Assembly: GCF_001424875.1 (NCBI RefSeq)
Contig: NZ_LMCT01000015.1
Coordinates: 1-64,000 of the forward strand
Source of the DNA: Kitasatospora sp. Root107
Lineage (GTDB): Bacteria > Actinomycetota > Actinomycetes > Streptomycetales > Streptomycetaceae
DNA length: 64,000 nucleotides
Direction of reading: 5' to 3'
Position numbers and translations under genes: made by a program. This document shows, piece by piece, positions 18,746 through 27,094 of the stretch; the first letter of the stretch is position 1, and the number at the start of each line of letters is the position of its first letter. The notes below the pieces were generated by a model, which was not told the DNA's origin, did no database searches, and saw only the letters and a program-made list of their open reading frames with translations.

Positions 18746-19408
18746 ATGACGATCAGAGCCGTAGTGTTCGATGTTGGTGAGTGCCTTGTGGACGAGACCC
18801 GTGAGTACGGGACCTGGGCCGACTGGCTCGGCGTGCCCAGGCATACCTTCGTCGCCCAGTTCGGTGCCGTCATCGCCGAGGGGCGCGACTACCGCGAGAC
18901 GTTCAAGGTGTTCGAGCCTGGCTTCGACCTCTACGAGCAGCGCGAGGCCCGCGCGGCTGCGGGCAAGCCGGAGTGGTTCGGCGAGGACGACGTCTACCCG
19001 GACGTACGTCCCGCGTTCGCCCAGCTCCGCGCTGACGGCCTGTGGCTGGCCATCGCGGGAAACCAGACCGTGCGGGCCGGGGGCCTGCTACGCGAGCTGT
19101 TCACCGGCGACGTCGACCTGATCGGCACCTCCGACGACTGGGGTGCGAGCAAGCCGGATCCGCTGTTCTTCGAGCGGGTTGCCGAGGTCACCCCGGCCGC
19201 CCTGGACGAGATCCTCTACGTCGGCGACCGCCTCGACAACGACGTGCTGCCTGCACTCGATGCCGGGATGCGCACCGCGCTCATCCGGCGCGGCCCATGG
19301 GGCTGGATCCAGCAGCACGACCCGACCGCTCAGAAGTCGACGTTCCGGATCGACTCACTCGCCGAACTGCCCGAGCTGATCGCCAAGTTCAACGCTGCAA
19401 GGAGCTGA
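18746..19408 (+). CDS. HAD-superfamily hydrolase-like protein
   Basis: A 220-aa haloacid-dehalogenase fold protein. Motif I is FDVGECLVDE, motif II is AIAGNQT, motif III Lys is in GASKPDPLFFERV, and motif IV is GDRLDNDVLPALDAGM. The second motif-I position, normally Asp in phosphatases, is Gly, so classic phosphatase activity is doubtful. ATG at 18746 follows TAGGCT by seven bases, so the mRNA may be leaderless. Its last 20 bases overlap, tail to tail, the XRE-TPR regulator gene on the other strand. The substrate is unknown. Confidence 0.85.
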   Translation: MTIRAVVFDVGECLVDETREYGTWADWLGVPRHTFVAQFGAVIAEGRDYRETFKVFEPGFDLYEQREARAAAGKPEWFGEDDVYPDVRPAFAQLRADGLWLAIAGNQTVRAGGLLRELFTGDVDLIGTSDDWGASKPDPLFFERVAEVTPAALDEILYVGDRLDNDVLPALDAGMRTALIRRGPWGWIQQHDPTAQKSTFRIDSLAELPELIAKFNAARS

Positions 19409-20666
19409 GCGTCGCGCCCCAGCTGTAGAGCCGGTCGTCCAGGCTCCGCACCTCGGCCGTGTCCTGCCACTGTGCGAGCACCCGGCGGACGTCCCGGAGC
19501 CGGTCCATGCCGGTGGCGTACCAAGTCGTCGTGAGCTGGTCGAGCGCCTGCTCGGCCAGCTTGCACGCCGCCAGATAGTCACCGCTCGCTGCTTCGACGG
19601 CGGCCAGGTCCGCGAGCACCACGATGCGCTGCTTGCCGTCGGTGGCGGGCAGATCGTCCAGGACTCGACGCAGCGTGGTGCGAGCCTGCGGCAAGTGTCC
19701 AGCTGCGAGCTCGGTGTTCCCCTTGAACGCCGCGAGCCGGACCGGGCTGAACCAGGTGAACCAGTCCGGGGAGGCGTTCTCGTTGCCCGCTGCCAGGGTG
19801 TTCTCGGCCCGGCGGAGGAGGGTGAGCGCGCCGCGCTGGTCGCCGCATCGGGTGAGGCACTCCGCCTCTACTGCGTCCAGCCAAGCCAGCAGTTCCGCAG
19901 AGGCAGGCCCACGACGGGCATAGGTACGCGCGGCCACCATCCGCTCGACCGCCTCATCCCGACAGCCCGCCCAGCCCAGGACAAACGCGGTGTGCGCCAG
20001 GATCGCAGCCCCGAGAAGTGAATCACCCGCCTCGCCTGCGGCCTGGAGGGCCCGGAGGTAGGTGCTGTCCGCCTGCTCGGGTTGCCGGAGATCGAAGAAC
20101 TGGATGCGGCCGGCCAGGAGGTGTGTCTCGGCGAGGGCGGTAGCGAGAACCCGGCGAGCGACGCCGGTGGTCTCGCCCAGGAGCGTGGTGCCCAGTGCGG
20201 CGTGCTCCACGACCGCCTGAACTAGGTTCGCCGGGGCGACACTCCAGTACAGGCGGCGATGTGCCTCGGTGACTATGGCGTAATCCGCGCCGATGGTTGG
20301 TGGCTGCTGCGGCGACGACTGAGTTGGCCGCGGCAGCGTCGCCCGGAGAGCCGACCCGCCGTGAGATGACGGGACCGCCGTTGGCTGCGGTTGCACTGGC
20401 TGGGGCGTCGGGTCCCAGGGCGGCCGAAACCCGAGCTGTTCGACGGGCAAGTGGAGCACCTGGGTGAGGAGTCGCTGGTAGTCATCCTGCGGCCAGGGCG
20501 GCGTCTCGGACTCCCAGCGTCGGATCTGACGGGTGCTCACCATGATGTGGACCATGCCCAGTTGGTGAGCGGCAGCGCTGAGGGCGTCGGCGAACGCCTG
20601 CTGGGAGCTCAGTCCCGCGGCCTGGCGGGCCGCCTTGAGCGCGACGTTTCCGGAGGGTCGGGCCAC
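19389..20666 (-). CDS. XRE-family regulator with TPR-like domain
   Basis: A 425-aa protein. The N-terminal ~75 residues carry a helix-turn-helix (LSSQQAFADALSAAAHQLGM, VSTRQIRRWESETPPWPQDD). A Pro/Gln/Ser linker of about 60 residues follows. The C-terminal ~280 residues are Ala/Leu-rich helical repeats consistent with TPRs, as in streptomycete regulators that sense peptides or partner proteins. GTG at 20664-20666 is chosen since AGGAGG lies five bases upstream; an in-frame TTG 11 codons earlier lacks this. It diverges from a run of tiny genes and may regulate them. Confidence 0.82.
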   Translation of the reverse strand: MARPSGNVALKAARQAAGLSSQQAFADALSAAAHQLGMVHIMVSTRQIRRWESETPPWPQDDYQRLLTQVLHLPVEQLGFRPPWDPTPQPVQPQPTAVPSSHGGSALRATLPRPTQSSPQQPPTIGADYAIVTEAHRRLYWSVAPANLVQAVVEHAALGTTLLGETTGVARRVLATALAETHLLAGRIQFFDLRQPEQADSTYLRALQAAGEAGDSLLGAAILAHTAFVLGWAGCRDEAVERMVAARTYARRGPASAELLAWLDAVEAECLTRCGDQRGALTLLRRAENTLAAGNENASPDWFTWFSPVRLAAFKGNTELAAGHLPQARTTLRRVLDDLPATDGKQRIVVLADLAAVEAASGDYLAACKLAEQALDQLTTTWYATGMDRLRDVRRVLAQWQDTAEVRSLDDRLYSWGATLSSLQR

Positions 20667-20766
20667 GGCGGCCTCCTGGTGAGTCTGACAGTCACTCAAC
20701 CGTAGCCGCAGAGCGGACAGTTGGGGGCCGTGAGGCTCGAGGATATGTCCGGTCAGTCCGCAAGGA

Positions 20767-20800
20767 GTCCTCTAAGGGTCCTCGGTTCGGCCTTTAGGAC
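20767..20800. repeat. Imperfect inverted repeat upstream of the small-gene run
   Basis: GTCCTCTAAGG at 20767-20777 and CCTTTAGGAC at 20791-20800 are inverted with one unpaired base. It sits between the XRE-TPR gene and the first small gene, where an operator of the divergent regulator would be expected. Inference only. Confidence 0.35.
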
Positions 20801-20865
20801 GTCTGCTCTGGGGTCGACGATGAACCCAACACATCAAGTGGCCACCAGACTTACATCGGGGGATC

Positions 20866-21042
20866 ATGACCGAGCGGGTACAGCTCACCCCAGAGCAGGC
20901 GGCCGGGAACGCGTGCAGACACTGCGGCTCCCAGGCATCGCCGCTCCACCCTGATCAGACAGTCGAAGTGCCCTACGCCCCCGGCGTGATCCAGCAGATC
21001 GTCACCGTGGTCTGCACAGCGGACCTGGAGCTCGGCAAGTGA
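20866..21042 (+). CDS. Small protein (58 aa) with CRHC motif
   Basis: Reads MTERVQLTPEQAAGNACRHC at the N terminus, with one CxxC and a further Cys near the C terminus; it may bind a metal. ATCGGGGGATC supplies a G-rich ribosome site before the ATG. The stop overlaps the next start as GTGA, supporting a translated operon. No family recognised. Confidence 0.6.
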   Translation: MTERVQLTPEQAAGNACRHCGSQASPLHPDQTVEVPYAPGVIQQIVTVVCTADLELGK

Positions 21043-21266
21043 GCGCCGTACCGCTCCCGCAGTATCACGTTGAGGACCGGTTCGTCGCCGAGCAACTCCC
21101 TGCGGACGAGAAGGGCCGGCGTCTCTGGGGCCTGCGCGACGTCGTCACCGGCGAGCTCGTCCAGGCCGGCGGCGAGACCGACCGCTGGGCCGGTCCGGAG
21201 ATCGCGCGAAGCCACCGCCTCCAGTACTGGTACATCGCCCAGCGGGCGGAGCAGAGCCGTGGCTGA
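21039..21266 (+). CDS. Small hypothetical protein (75 aa)
   Basis: Starts at GTG overlapping the preceding stop (GTGA). The protein is charged and aromatic: VEDRFVAEQLPADEKGRRLW, LRDVVTGELVQAGGETDRWA, HRLQYWYIAQRAEQ. It resembles the following 69-aa protein in theme (a short charged beta-rich start, a W.L.D...G.L/W core, a C-terminal helix), so the two may be related. It overlaps the next gene by 8 bp. Function unknown; probably soluble. Confidence 0.6.
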   Translation: MSAVPLPQYHVEDRFVAEQLPADEKGRRLWGLRDVVTGELVQAGGETDRWAGPEIARSHRLQYWYIAQRAEQSRG

Positions 21267-21468
21267 CCGCTACGAGGCCCGGCAGCTCCCGCCGGTCGGC
21301 AAGGCGCCGGCCCTTTGGGGAGCTTGGGACCGCGAGCGGAGCGACTGGCTGCGGGTGCCCGGACCGGACCGTCGGATCGAGAGGTTCACGTCACTGGAGC
21401 GCGCCATCCTCTGGGGTATGAAGCTAGAGGCCGAGGCGAAGAAGATTCTCCGGAGGCCGCTCACGTGA
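21259..21468 (+). CDS. Small hypothetical protein (69 aa)
   Basis: GTG start inside the end of the previous gene, 8-bp overlap. Sequence MADRYEARQLPPVGKAPALW, then WDRERSDWLRVPGP, and a C-terminal helix ERAILWGMKLEAEAKKILRR. It has the same compact layout as its upstream neighbour. Together with it and the 58-aa gene it forms a tightly overlapping three-gene operon. No recognised family. Confidence 0.6.
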   Translation: MADRYEARQLPPVGKAPALWGAWDRERSDWLRVPGPDRRIERFTSLERAILWGMKLEAEAKKILRRPLT

Positions 21469-21515
21469 GTCACAGCGTCCAGGGCAGTGAGTCCGGCTCC
21501 TACGAGACGTCTCGG

Positions 21516-21534
21516 TAGCGAGTCCGTCTCGCTA
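21516..21534. repeat. Inverted repeat before the next small gene pair
   Basis: TAGCGAG (21516-21522) and CTCGCTA (21528-21534) with a five-base loop, preceded by the palindrome GAGACGTCTC. It could be an operator or a small hairpin ending the upstream operon. Confidence 0.35.
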
Positions 21535-21597
21535 GAGTGGACGTGGTTGGTAGGAGCCCGTGGCGTAGTTGCCAGCCATGGCGCCGTAGGAGGAGCG

Positions 21598-21867
21598 ATG
21601 ACCGCACAGCCCAATGAACCCTACGGTGCACGTCCTCGAACGCAGGACGAGATCGGGGCGGCCTTGCCGCCCTCACAGCGGATGGCCTTCTACCGTGACA
21701 TGGGGTCCGCGAGCGAGGAAGAGATCGCCGGGGTCCTCCGTCGCTGGCGGCTGCGGGTCGAGCTCTACAACGATCCCGCCACCGCCCGTGTCCACGCCGC
21801 GGTTCAGGAAGGAACGGCTCCAGGCCGGGCTCTGTCGGTTGTCCTGAGGGAGCACGGGCCGCGTTGA
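21598..21867 (+). CDS. Small protein (89 aa), DUF6247-like
   Basis: The ATG is preceded by AGGAGG with four bases spacing, a strong ribosome site. The protein has an N-terminal disordered tail (MTAQPNEPYGARPRTQDEIG), then AALPPSQRMAFYRDM and a helical EEEIAGVLRRWRLRVELYND segment. It recalls actinobacterial DUF6247 proteins, some of which are encoded beside toxin-like genes. The next gene overlaps by 4 bp. The family assignment is tentative. Confidence 0.6.
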   Translation: MTAQPNEPYGARPRTQDEIGAALPPSQRMAFYRDMGSASEEEIAGVLRRWRLRVELYNDPATARVHAAVQEGTAPGRALSVVLREHGPR

Positions 21868-22193
21868 GCGACTGGGACGACCCGTACGACGGGGACGAGC
21901 AGCACGACCCGATCACTTTGTCGCCGCAGGTTCAGGACGTGTTCGACTACGCGGTGACGCCACCGGACGTGGTCTCGGCGATCGCCGCGTTCCTGGTCGG
22001 CCTGCGCGAGACGCTGGAGACCGGAAGGCATCCGGGGCACGCTGAGGCGATTCCCGGACTGGCGGGCGCCTTCTTGGCTCCGTTGGCGCGCGATCTCGGG
22101 CTGGTCCAGTACCACGCGACCGAGACGCCCTACGGTCCTGGGTTCTACGTTGCCAGGATCGTGCGGACGGATGACTACCCCGAGAGCTTCTGA
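21864..22193 (+). CDS. Small acidic hypothetical protein (109 aa)
   Basis: Starts at TTG overlapping the previous stop (TTGA). The N terminus is acidic (MSDWDDPYDGDEQHDPITLS). A helical middle follows (VVSAIAAFLVGLRETLETGR), then ETPYGPGFYVARIVRTDDY. It is soluble. It is coupled to the 89-aa gene and could be its partner in a two-component module, but nothing identifies a toxin or enzyme. A strong terminator follows. Confidence 0.6.
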   Translation: MSDWDDPYDGDEQHDPITLSPQVQDVFDYAVTPPDVVSAIAAFLVGLRETLETGRHPGHAEAIPGLAGAFLAPLARDLGLVQYHATETPYGPGFYVARIVRTDDYPESF

Positions 22194-22209
22194 TCGGCAA
22201 GGGACCTGA

Positions 22210-22242
22210 AATCCCTGGTCAGCGCTTTGCGGACCAGGGATT
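22210..22242. terminator. Bidirectional terminator hairpin
   Basis: Perfect 11-bp arms AATCCCTGGTC (22210-22220) and GACCAGGGATT (22232-22242) with an 11-base loop. It lies between converging genes ending at 22193 and 22255. Confidence 0.85.
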
Positions 22243-22254
22243 CGGCAGGGATTC

Positions 22255-23622
22255 CTAGCACTCGATGACGTTGACCGCGAGGCCGCCGCGGGAGGTCTCC
22301 TTGTACTTGACCTTCATGTCGGCGCCGGTCTCCTTCATGGTCTTGATGGCCTTGTCGAGGGAGACGTGGTGGCGGCCGTCGCCGCGCAGGGCCATCCGGG
22401 CGGCGGTGACGGCCTTGACGGAGGCCATGCCGTTGCGTTCGATGCAGGGGATCTGGACCAGGCCGCCGACCGGGTCGCAGGTGAGGCCGAGGTTGTGCTC
22501 GATGCCGATCTCGGCGGCGTTCTCGACCTGTTCGGGGGTGCCGCCGAGGACCTCGGCGAGGCCGCCGGCGGCCATCGAGCAGGCGGAGCCGACCTCGCCC
22601 TGGCAGCCGACCTCGGCGCCGGAGATGGAGGCGTTCTCCTTGAAGAGCATGCCGATCGCACCGGCCGCGAGCAGGAAGCGGACGATGCCGTCCTCGTCGG
22701 CGCCGGGGATGAAGTTGGTGAAGTAGTGCAGGACGGCGGGGATGATGCCGGCCGCGCCGTTGGTGGGGGCGGTGACCACCCGCTGGCCGGAGGCGTTCTC
22801 CTCGTTGACGGCCATCGCGTAGAGGGTGACCCACTCCATCGCGTTGGCCGGGCCGATGCCCTCGGCGCGCATGGCGCGGGCGCCGGAGGCGGCGCGCCGA
22901 CGGACCTTCAGGCCGCCCGGCAGGATGCCCTCGCGGCTCATGCCGGCCGCGACGCACTCCTGCATGACCCGCCAGATCTCCAGCAGCCCGGCCCGGATCT
23001 CGGCCTCGCTGCGCCAGGCCTTCTCGTTCTCCAGCATCAGGCCTGAGATGGACAGGCCGGTCTCCCGGGTGAGCCGGAGCAGCTGGTCGCCGGTGCGGAA
23101 GGGGTAGCGCAGCGCGGTGTCGTCGGGGACCACCCGGTCGGCGCCGATCGCGTCCTCGTCGACCACGAAGCCGCCGCCGACGGAGTAGTAGGTCTTCGAG
23201 AGCAGCTCGGTGCCGTCGGCGTCGAAGGCCCACAGCGTCATGCCGTTGGCGTGGTACGGCAGCGAGCGGCGGCGGTGCAGGATCAGCTGGGTGTCGGGGT
23301 CGAAGGCGATGTCCTGCACCCCGAGCAGGCTCAGCCGCTTCTCGGCCTTGATCCGGTCCACGTCCACGTCGGCCTGGTCGACGTCGACCGTGCGGGGGGA
23401 GTTGCCCTCGAGGCCGAGCAGGACGGCCTTCGGGGTGCCGTGGCCGTGCCCGGTGGCGCCGAGCGAGCCGAACAGCTCGGCGCGGATGCCGGTCGTCTGC
23501 GCCAGCAGGCTCTCGGACTTCAGGCGGCGGGCGAACATCCGGGCCGCGCGCATCGGTCCGACGGTGTGCGAGCTGGAGGGGCCGATACCGATGGAGAAGA
23601 GGTCGAAAACGCTGAGGGCCAC
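22255..23622 (-). CDS. sdaA: L-serine ammonia-lyase (single-chain, iron-sulfur)
   Basis: A 455-aa L-serine dehydratase that converts serine to pyruvate and ammonia with a 4Fe-4S cluster. The beta domain comes first ([20 protein letters not shown]) and the alpha domain second ([20 protein letters not shown]). Cluster cysteines are expected among [30 protein letters not shown] and the conserved C-terminal VNVIEC end. It is downstream of glyA on the same strand, so serine made from glycine by GlyA can be deaminated. A tandem hairpin separates the two genes. Confidence 0.95.
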   Translation of the reverse strand: MALSVFDLFSIGIGPSSSHTVGPMRAARMFARRLKSESLLAQTTGIRAELFGSLGATGHGHGTPKAVLLGLEGNSPRTVDVDQADVDVDRIKAEKRLSLLGVQDIAFDPDTQLILHRRRSLPYHANGMTLWAFDADGTELLSKTYYSVGGGFVVDEDAIGADRVVPDDTALRYPFRTGDQLLRLTRETGLSISGLMLENEKAWRSEAEIRAGLLEIWRVMQECVAAGMSREGILPGGLKVRRRAASGARAMRAEGIGPANAMEWVTLYAMAVNEENASGQRVVTAPTNGAAGIIPAVLHYFTNFIPGADEDGIVRFLLAAGAIGMLFKENASISGAEVGCQGEVGSACSMAAGGLAEVLGGTPEQVENAAEIGIEHNLGLTCDPVGGLVQIPCIERNGMASVKAVTAARMALRGDGRHHVSLDKAIKTMKETGADMKVKYKETSRGGLAVNVIEC

Positions 23623-23704
23623 GGGGTGACGTCCTTGTCTGGTCTCGTGGAGTGGAGGGTGGCACTCCGTCGGGTGGACGGACGCGCAACGCCGGGCATG
23701 GGAC

Positions 23705-23786
23705 GGGGCACCGCCTCACTGTCCAGTGTGCGCGGTGCCCCGGGTGACCGGGAGGTGTGGCGGGTGTCGCCTGTCACACCTCCCGG
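23705..23786 (-). terminator. Two consecutive strong hairpins between glyA and sdaA
   Basis: Hairpin one: CCGGGAGGTGTG (23748-23759) pairs with 23775-23786, 12 bp perfect. Hairpin two: GGGGCACCGC (23705-23714) pairs with 23732-23741, 10 bp perfect, with CACTG/CAGTG nested. In the direction of transcription they follow glyA at once and should end or reduce readthrough into sdaA. Confidence 0.75.
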
Positions 23787-23797
23787 CGAAGAACTGC

Positions 23798-25063
23798 CTA
23801 CAGCTCGGGGTAGAGCGGGTACTTCACGGCCAGCGCGGTGACCCGGGCCTTCAGCGACTCGGCCTTGGCCTCGTCGAAGGTGGGCAGCAGGGCCTCGGCG
23901 ATGACGTCGGCGACCTCGCGGAAGTCCTCGGTCCGGAAGCCGCGGGTGGCGAGCGCCGGGGTGCCGATCCGCAGGCCGGAGGTGACCATCGGCGGGCGCG
24001 GGTCGTTCGGGACGGCGTTGCGGTTGACCGTGATGCCGACCTCGTGGAGGCGGTCCTCGGCCTGCTGGCCGTCGAGCTGGCTGTTGCGCAGGTCGACCAG
24101 GACCAGGTGCACGTCGGTGCCACCGGAGAGGACCGAGACACCGGCCGCGGTCGCGTCGTCCTGGAGCAGGCGCTCGGCGAGCAGCTTCGCGCCCTCCAGG
24201 GTGCGCTGCTGACGGTCCTTGAAGTCCTCGGAGGCGGCGATCTTGAAGGAGACGGCCTTGGCCGCGATCACGTGCTCCAGCGGGCCGCCCTGGAATCCGG
24301 GGAAGACCGAGGAGTTCAGCTTCTTGGCGAACTCCTGCTTCGCCAGGATGATGCCGCCGCGGGGGCCGCCGAGCGTCTTGTGCGTGGTGGAGGTGACCAC
24401 GTCCGCGTACTCGACCGGGTTCGGGTGCAGACCGGCGGCGACCAGGCCCGCGAAGTGGGCCATGTCGACCCACAGGTAGGCCTCGACCTCGTCGGCGATC
24501 CGGCGGAACTCGGCGAAGTCCAGCTGGCGCGGGTAGGCGGACCAGCCCGCGATGATCACCTTGGGGCGGTGCTCCTTGGCGAGGCGCTCGACCTCGGCCA
24601 TGTCGACCAGGCCGGCCGAGTCGACGTGGTACGCGACCACGTTGAACTGCTTGCCGGAGAAGTTCAGCCGCATGCCGTGGGTCAGGTGGCCGCCGTGCGC
24701 CAGGTCCAGGCCCAGGATGGTGTCACCGGGCTGGGCGATCGCGAAGAGCGCGGCCTGGTTGGCGGAGGCGCCGGAGTGCGGCTGCACGTTGGCGTACTCG
24801 GCGCCGAACAGCTCCTTGACCCGGTCGATGGCGATCTGCTCGGCCACGTCGACGTGCTCGCAGCCACCGTAGTAGCGGCGGCCGGGGTAGCCCTCGGCGT
24901 ACTTGTTGGTGAGGACCGAACCCTGTGCCTCCATCACCGCGACGGGCGCGAAGTTCTCGGAGGCGATCATCTCGAGGGTGGTCTGCTGGCGGTGCAGCTC
25001 GGCGTCGACCGCGGCGGCGATCTCGGGGTCGAGCGCGTGCAGGGACTGGTTAAGAACCGTCAT
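23798..25063 (-). CDS. glyA: Serine hydroxymethyltransferase
   Basis: A 421-aa PLP enzyme interconverting serine and glycine with tetrahydrofolate. Recognisable are the start region [54 protein letters not shown] and the PLP-lysine motif [16 protein letters not shown]. Length is normal for the family. It lies downstream of gcvT and gcvH on the same strand, so it takes up methylene-THF and glycine from the glycine cleavage system. A GC-rich hairpin lies between gcvH and glyA. Confidence 0.96.
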   Translation of the reverse strand: MTVLNQSLHALDPEIAAAVDAELHRQQTTLEMIASENFAPVAVMEAQGSVLTNKYAEGYPGRRYYGGCEHVDVAEQIAIDRVKELFGAEYANVQPHSGASANQAALFAIAQPGDTILGLDLAHGGHLTHGMRLNFSGKQFNVVAYHVDSAGLVDMAEVERLAKEHRPKVIIAGWSAYPRQLDFAEFRRIADEVEAYLWVDMAHFAGLVAAGLHPNPVEYADVVTSTTHKTLGGPRGGIILAKQEFAKKLNSSVFPGFQGGPLEHVIAAKAVSFKIAASEDFKDRQQRTLEGAKLLAERLLQDDATAAGVSVLSGGTDVHLVLVDLRNSQLDGQQAEDRLHEVGITVNRNAVPNDPRPPMVTSGLRIGTPALATRGFRTEDFREVADVIAEALLPTFDEAKAESLKARVTALAVKYPLYPEL

Positions 25064-25109
25064 GTCAGGGTCTTCCCGTGGGGCGGTGCGGGCAGTGGAC
25101 CAAGGGAGA

Positions 25110-25137
25110 GGGCCGGCCGCCGCGCTGCGGCCGGCCC
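25110..25137 (-). terminator. GC-rich hairpin between gcvH and glyA
   Basis: GGGCCGGCCGC (25110-25120) and its exact complement (25127-25137) with a six-base loop. It probably acts as an attenuator or a processing/stability element within the gcv-glyA unit rather than a full stop. Confidence 0.6.
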
Positions 25138-25153
25138 CCCGTCAACCAGTGGT

Positions 25154-25528
25154 TCAGGCCTTGATGAAGGCGTCGTACTCGGCGGCCGAAAGCAGCTTGT
25201 CGGTCGCCTCGACGCGGACCTTGAACAGCCAGGCCTCGCCGAACGGGTCGCTGTTGACCGAGGCCGGGTCGTCGATGACGGCCTGGTTGATCTCGGTGAC
25301 CTCGCCCGTGACGGGGGAGTACAGGTCGCTGACCGACTTGGTGGACTCGAGCTCGCCACAGGTGTCACCCGCGGTGAGGGCCTGACCCACCTCGGGGAGC
25401 TGGACGTAGACGATGTCGCCGAGGGCGTCGGCGGCGTGCTTGGTGATGCCGACCGTCGAGACACCGTCCTCAGCGGCCGTCAGCCACTCGTGCTCCTCGG
25501 TGTACTGCAGGTGCGTGGGGTTGCTCAT
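25154..25528 (-). CDS. gcvH: Glycine cleavage system H protein
   Basis: A 124-aa lipoyl carrier protein. The lipoylation site is [19 protein letters not shown], with Lys in ESTKS. The N terminus [10 protein letters not shown] and the C terminus [20 protein letters not shown] are conserved. It shuttles the aminomethyl group from the P protein to GcvT. ATG at 25526-25528 starts the conserved region. It is immediately downstream of gcvT; the P-protein gene gcvP is not in this operon within the window. Confidence 0.95.
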   Translation of the reverse strand: MSNPTHLQYTEEHEWLTAAEDGVSTVGITKHAADALGDIVYVQLPEVGQALTAGDTCGELESTKSVSDLYSPVTGEVTEINQAVIDDPASVNSDPFGEAWLFKVRVEATDKLLSAAEYDAFIKA

Positions 25529-25604
25529 GGCGTCATTCTCCAGGATCGCAAGAGGGTAGGGCGAAGCCGTCCGCTGTGCGGACCGGTCTGAAAGGGGGTC
25601 AGGA

Positions 25605-26723
25605 TCAGCGAGCGCGCTTGTAGAACGGCAGCGCAACGACCTCGACCGGCTCGTGCTTGCCGCGCACGTCGACGGCCACCGCGGTGCCGGGGGCGGCGTG
25701 CGCCGCGTCCACGTACGCGATGGCGATCGGCTTGCCCAGGGTGGGGGACGGGGCACCCGAGGTGATCCGCCCGATCGGGGTGCCGTCCGTGCTGACCACG
25801 TCGTACTCGGCGCGCGGAACGCGCTTGCCCTCGGAGACCAGGCCGACCAGCTTGCGCGGGGGGTTGGCCTCGGCCTGCGCGGCGGCGGCCTCCAGGGCCT
25901 TGCGGCCGACGAACTGGCCGTCGTTGGTGGTCTTGTCGAAGCGGACCACCCGGCCCAGACCGGCGTCGAACGGGGTCAGGTCGGTGGAGAGCTCGTGCCC
26001 GTAGAGCGGCATGCCGGCCTCCAGGCGGAGGGTGTCGCGGCAGGACAGGCCGGCCGGGACCAGGCCGACCGGGGCGCCGGCCTCGGTCAGCGCGTTCCAC
26101 AGGTGCTCGGCGTCGGCCGGGGCGCAGAAGACCTCGAAGCCGTCCTCGCCGGTGTAGCCGGTGCGGGCCAGCCAGACCTCGCGGTCCGCGACCGTGGCGG
26201 GCAGCAGCGCGTAGTACTTGAGGCCGGGCAGGTCGGCGTCGGTGACCGAGGCCAGGATGCCGTTGGCCTCCGGGCCCTGGACCGCGATCAGCGCGTAGGC
26301 GTCCCGGTCGTCCCGGACCACCGCGTCGAAGCCGGCCGCGCGCTCGGTCAGCGCGTCCAGCACCACCTGGGCGTTCGAGGCGTTGGCGACCACCATGTAC
26401 TCGGTCTCGCCGGTGCGGTAGACGATCAGGTCGTCCAGGATGCCGCCGTCCTCGCGGCAGATCATCGTGTAGCGGGCGCGCAGCACGCCGAGTGCGGAGA
26501 TGAAGCCGACCAGCGCGTGGTCCAGCAGCTCACCGGCCTGAGGGCCCGTCACGGTGATCTCGCCCATGTGCGAGAGGTCGAAGAGACCCGCCTTGGTACG
26601 GACCGCGAGGTGTTCCTCACGCTCGCTGCCGTAGCGGAGCGGCATGTCCCAGCCGGCGAAGTCGGTCATGGTCGCGCCGAGCGAACGGTGCAGCGCGTCG
26701 AGCGCGGTGAGGCGAGGGGACAT
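25605..26723 (-). CDS. gcvT: Glycine cleavage system T protein (aminomethyltransferase)
   Basis: A 372-aa tetrahydrofolate-dependent aminomethyltransferase that takes the methylamine group from GcvH and releases methylene-THF and ammonia. Motifs are [32 protein letters not shown] and [14 protein letters not shown], and the C-terminal barrel domain is complete. ATG at 26721-26723 has AAGGAG ten bases upstream. The frame is open a further 21 codons but has no start with a ribosome site there. A tandem glycine riboswitch occupies the 5' leader, so expression rises with glycine. Confidence 0.95.
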   Translation of the reverse strand: MSPRLTALDALHRSLGATMTDFAGWDMPLRYGSEREEHLAVRTKAGLFDLSHMGEITVTGPQAGELLDHALVGFISALGVLRARYTMICREDGGILDDLIVYRTGETEYMVVANASNAQVVLDALTERAAGFDAVVRDDRDAYALIAVQGPEANGILASVTDADLPGLKYYALLPATVADREVWLARTGYTGEDGFEVFCAPADAEHLWNALTEAGAPVGLVPAGLSCRDTLRLEAGMPLYGHELSTDLTPFDAGLGRVVRFDKTTNDGQFVGRKALEAAAAQAEANPPRKLVGLVSEGKRVPRAEYDVVSTDGTPIGRITSGAPSPTLGKPIAIAYVDAAHAAPGTAVAVDVRGKHEPVEVVALPFYKRAR

Positions 26724-26762
26724 GGTGACTGGACTCCTTGGCAGCAAACGGGCATGCAGGGG

Positions 26763-26972
26763 TGGAGTCTCCCCGTCTGTCGTCACAACCTGAGAGCTTC
26801 ACCGCACATCCAAGGATGGCGGCTTGCACCGTGGGTGGGCGCACGGCGCGGCCGTGTCCACTTTCCAGATCTGCCTCGCCCGGGCGGTAGGGGTGCCTGA
26901 GAGATTCCGGGGAGGACTTGCTCCTTCGGCGCCGGCCTGTGCCACGAGGGCAGTCCGGACTCTCCCGCGCGG
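26763..26972 (-). ncRNA. Tandem glycine riboswitch upstream of gcvT
   Basis: On the minus strand the first aptamer opens with GCGGGAGAG, contains GCGCCGAAGGAGCAAGTCC and closes with AATCTCTCAGGCA. The second begins with CTGGAAAGTGGACA and closes with GGTGAAGCTCTCAGGTTG, then a GACAGACGGGGAGA tail. These are the conserved cores of the two glycine aptamers typical of actinobacterial gcv leaders. It lies 40 bases before gcvT and should switch the operon on when glycine is abundant. Exact ends are approximate. Confidence 0.93.
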
Positions 26973-27094
26973 GTTCGAGCGGCCAGTGTGAAGTTGTGGG
27001 CGGGGCCATCATGGCACGAGTCGCGGCCCCGAGGGGAGGGGCCCCGACCGCTACGCTTTCGCGCACAGACCTAGAGGGGCGGTACCAGAGGGCG

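Noticed and set aside
20699..20699. TTG start for the XRE-TPR regulator
   Set aside because: AGGAGG is placed correctly for the GTG at 20666 and lies downstream of the TTG.
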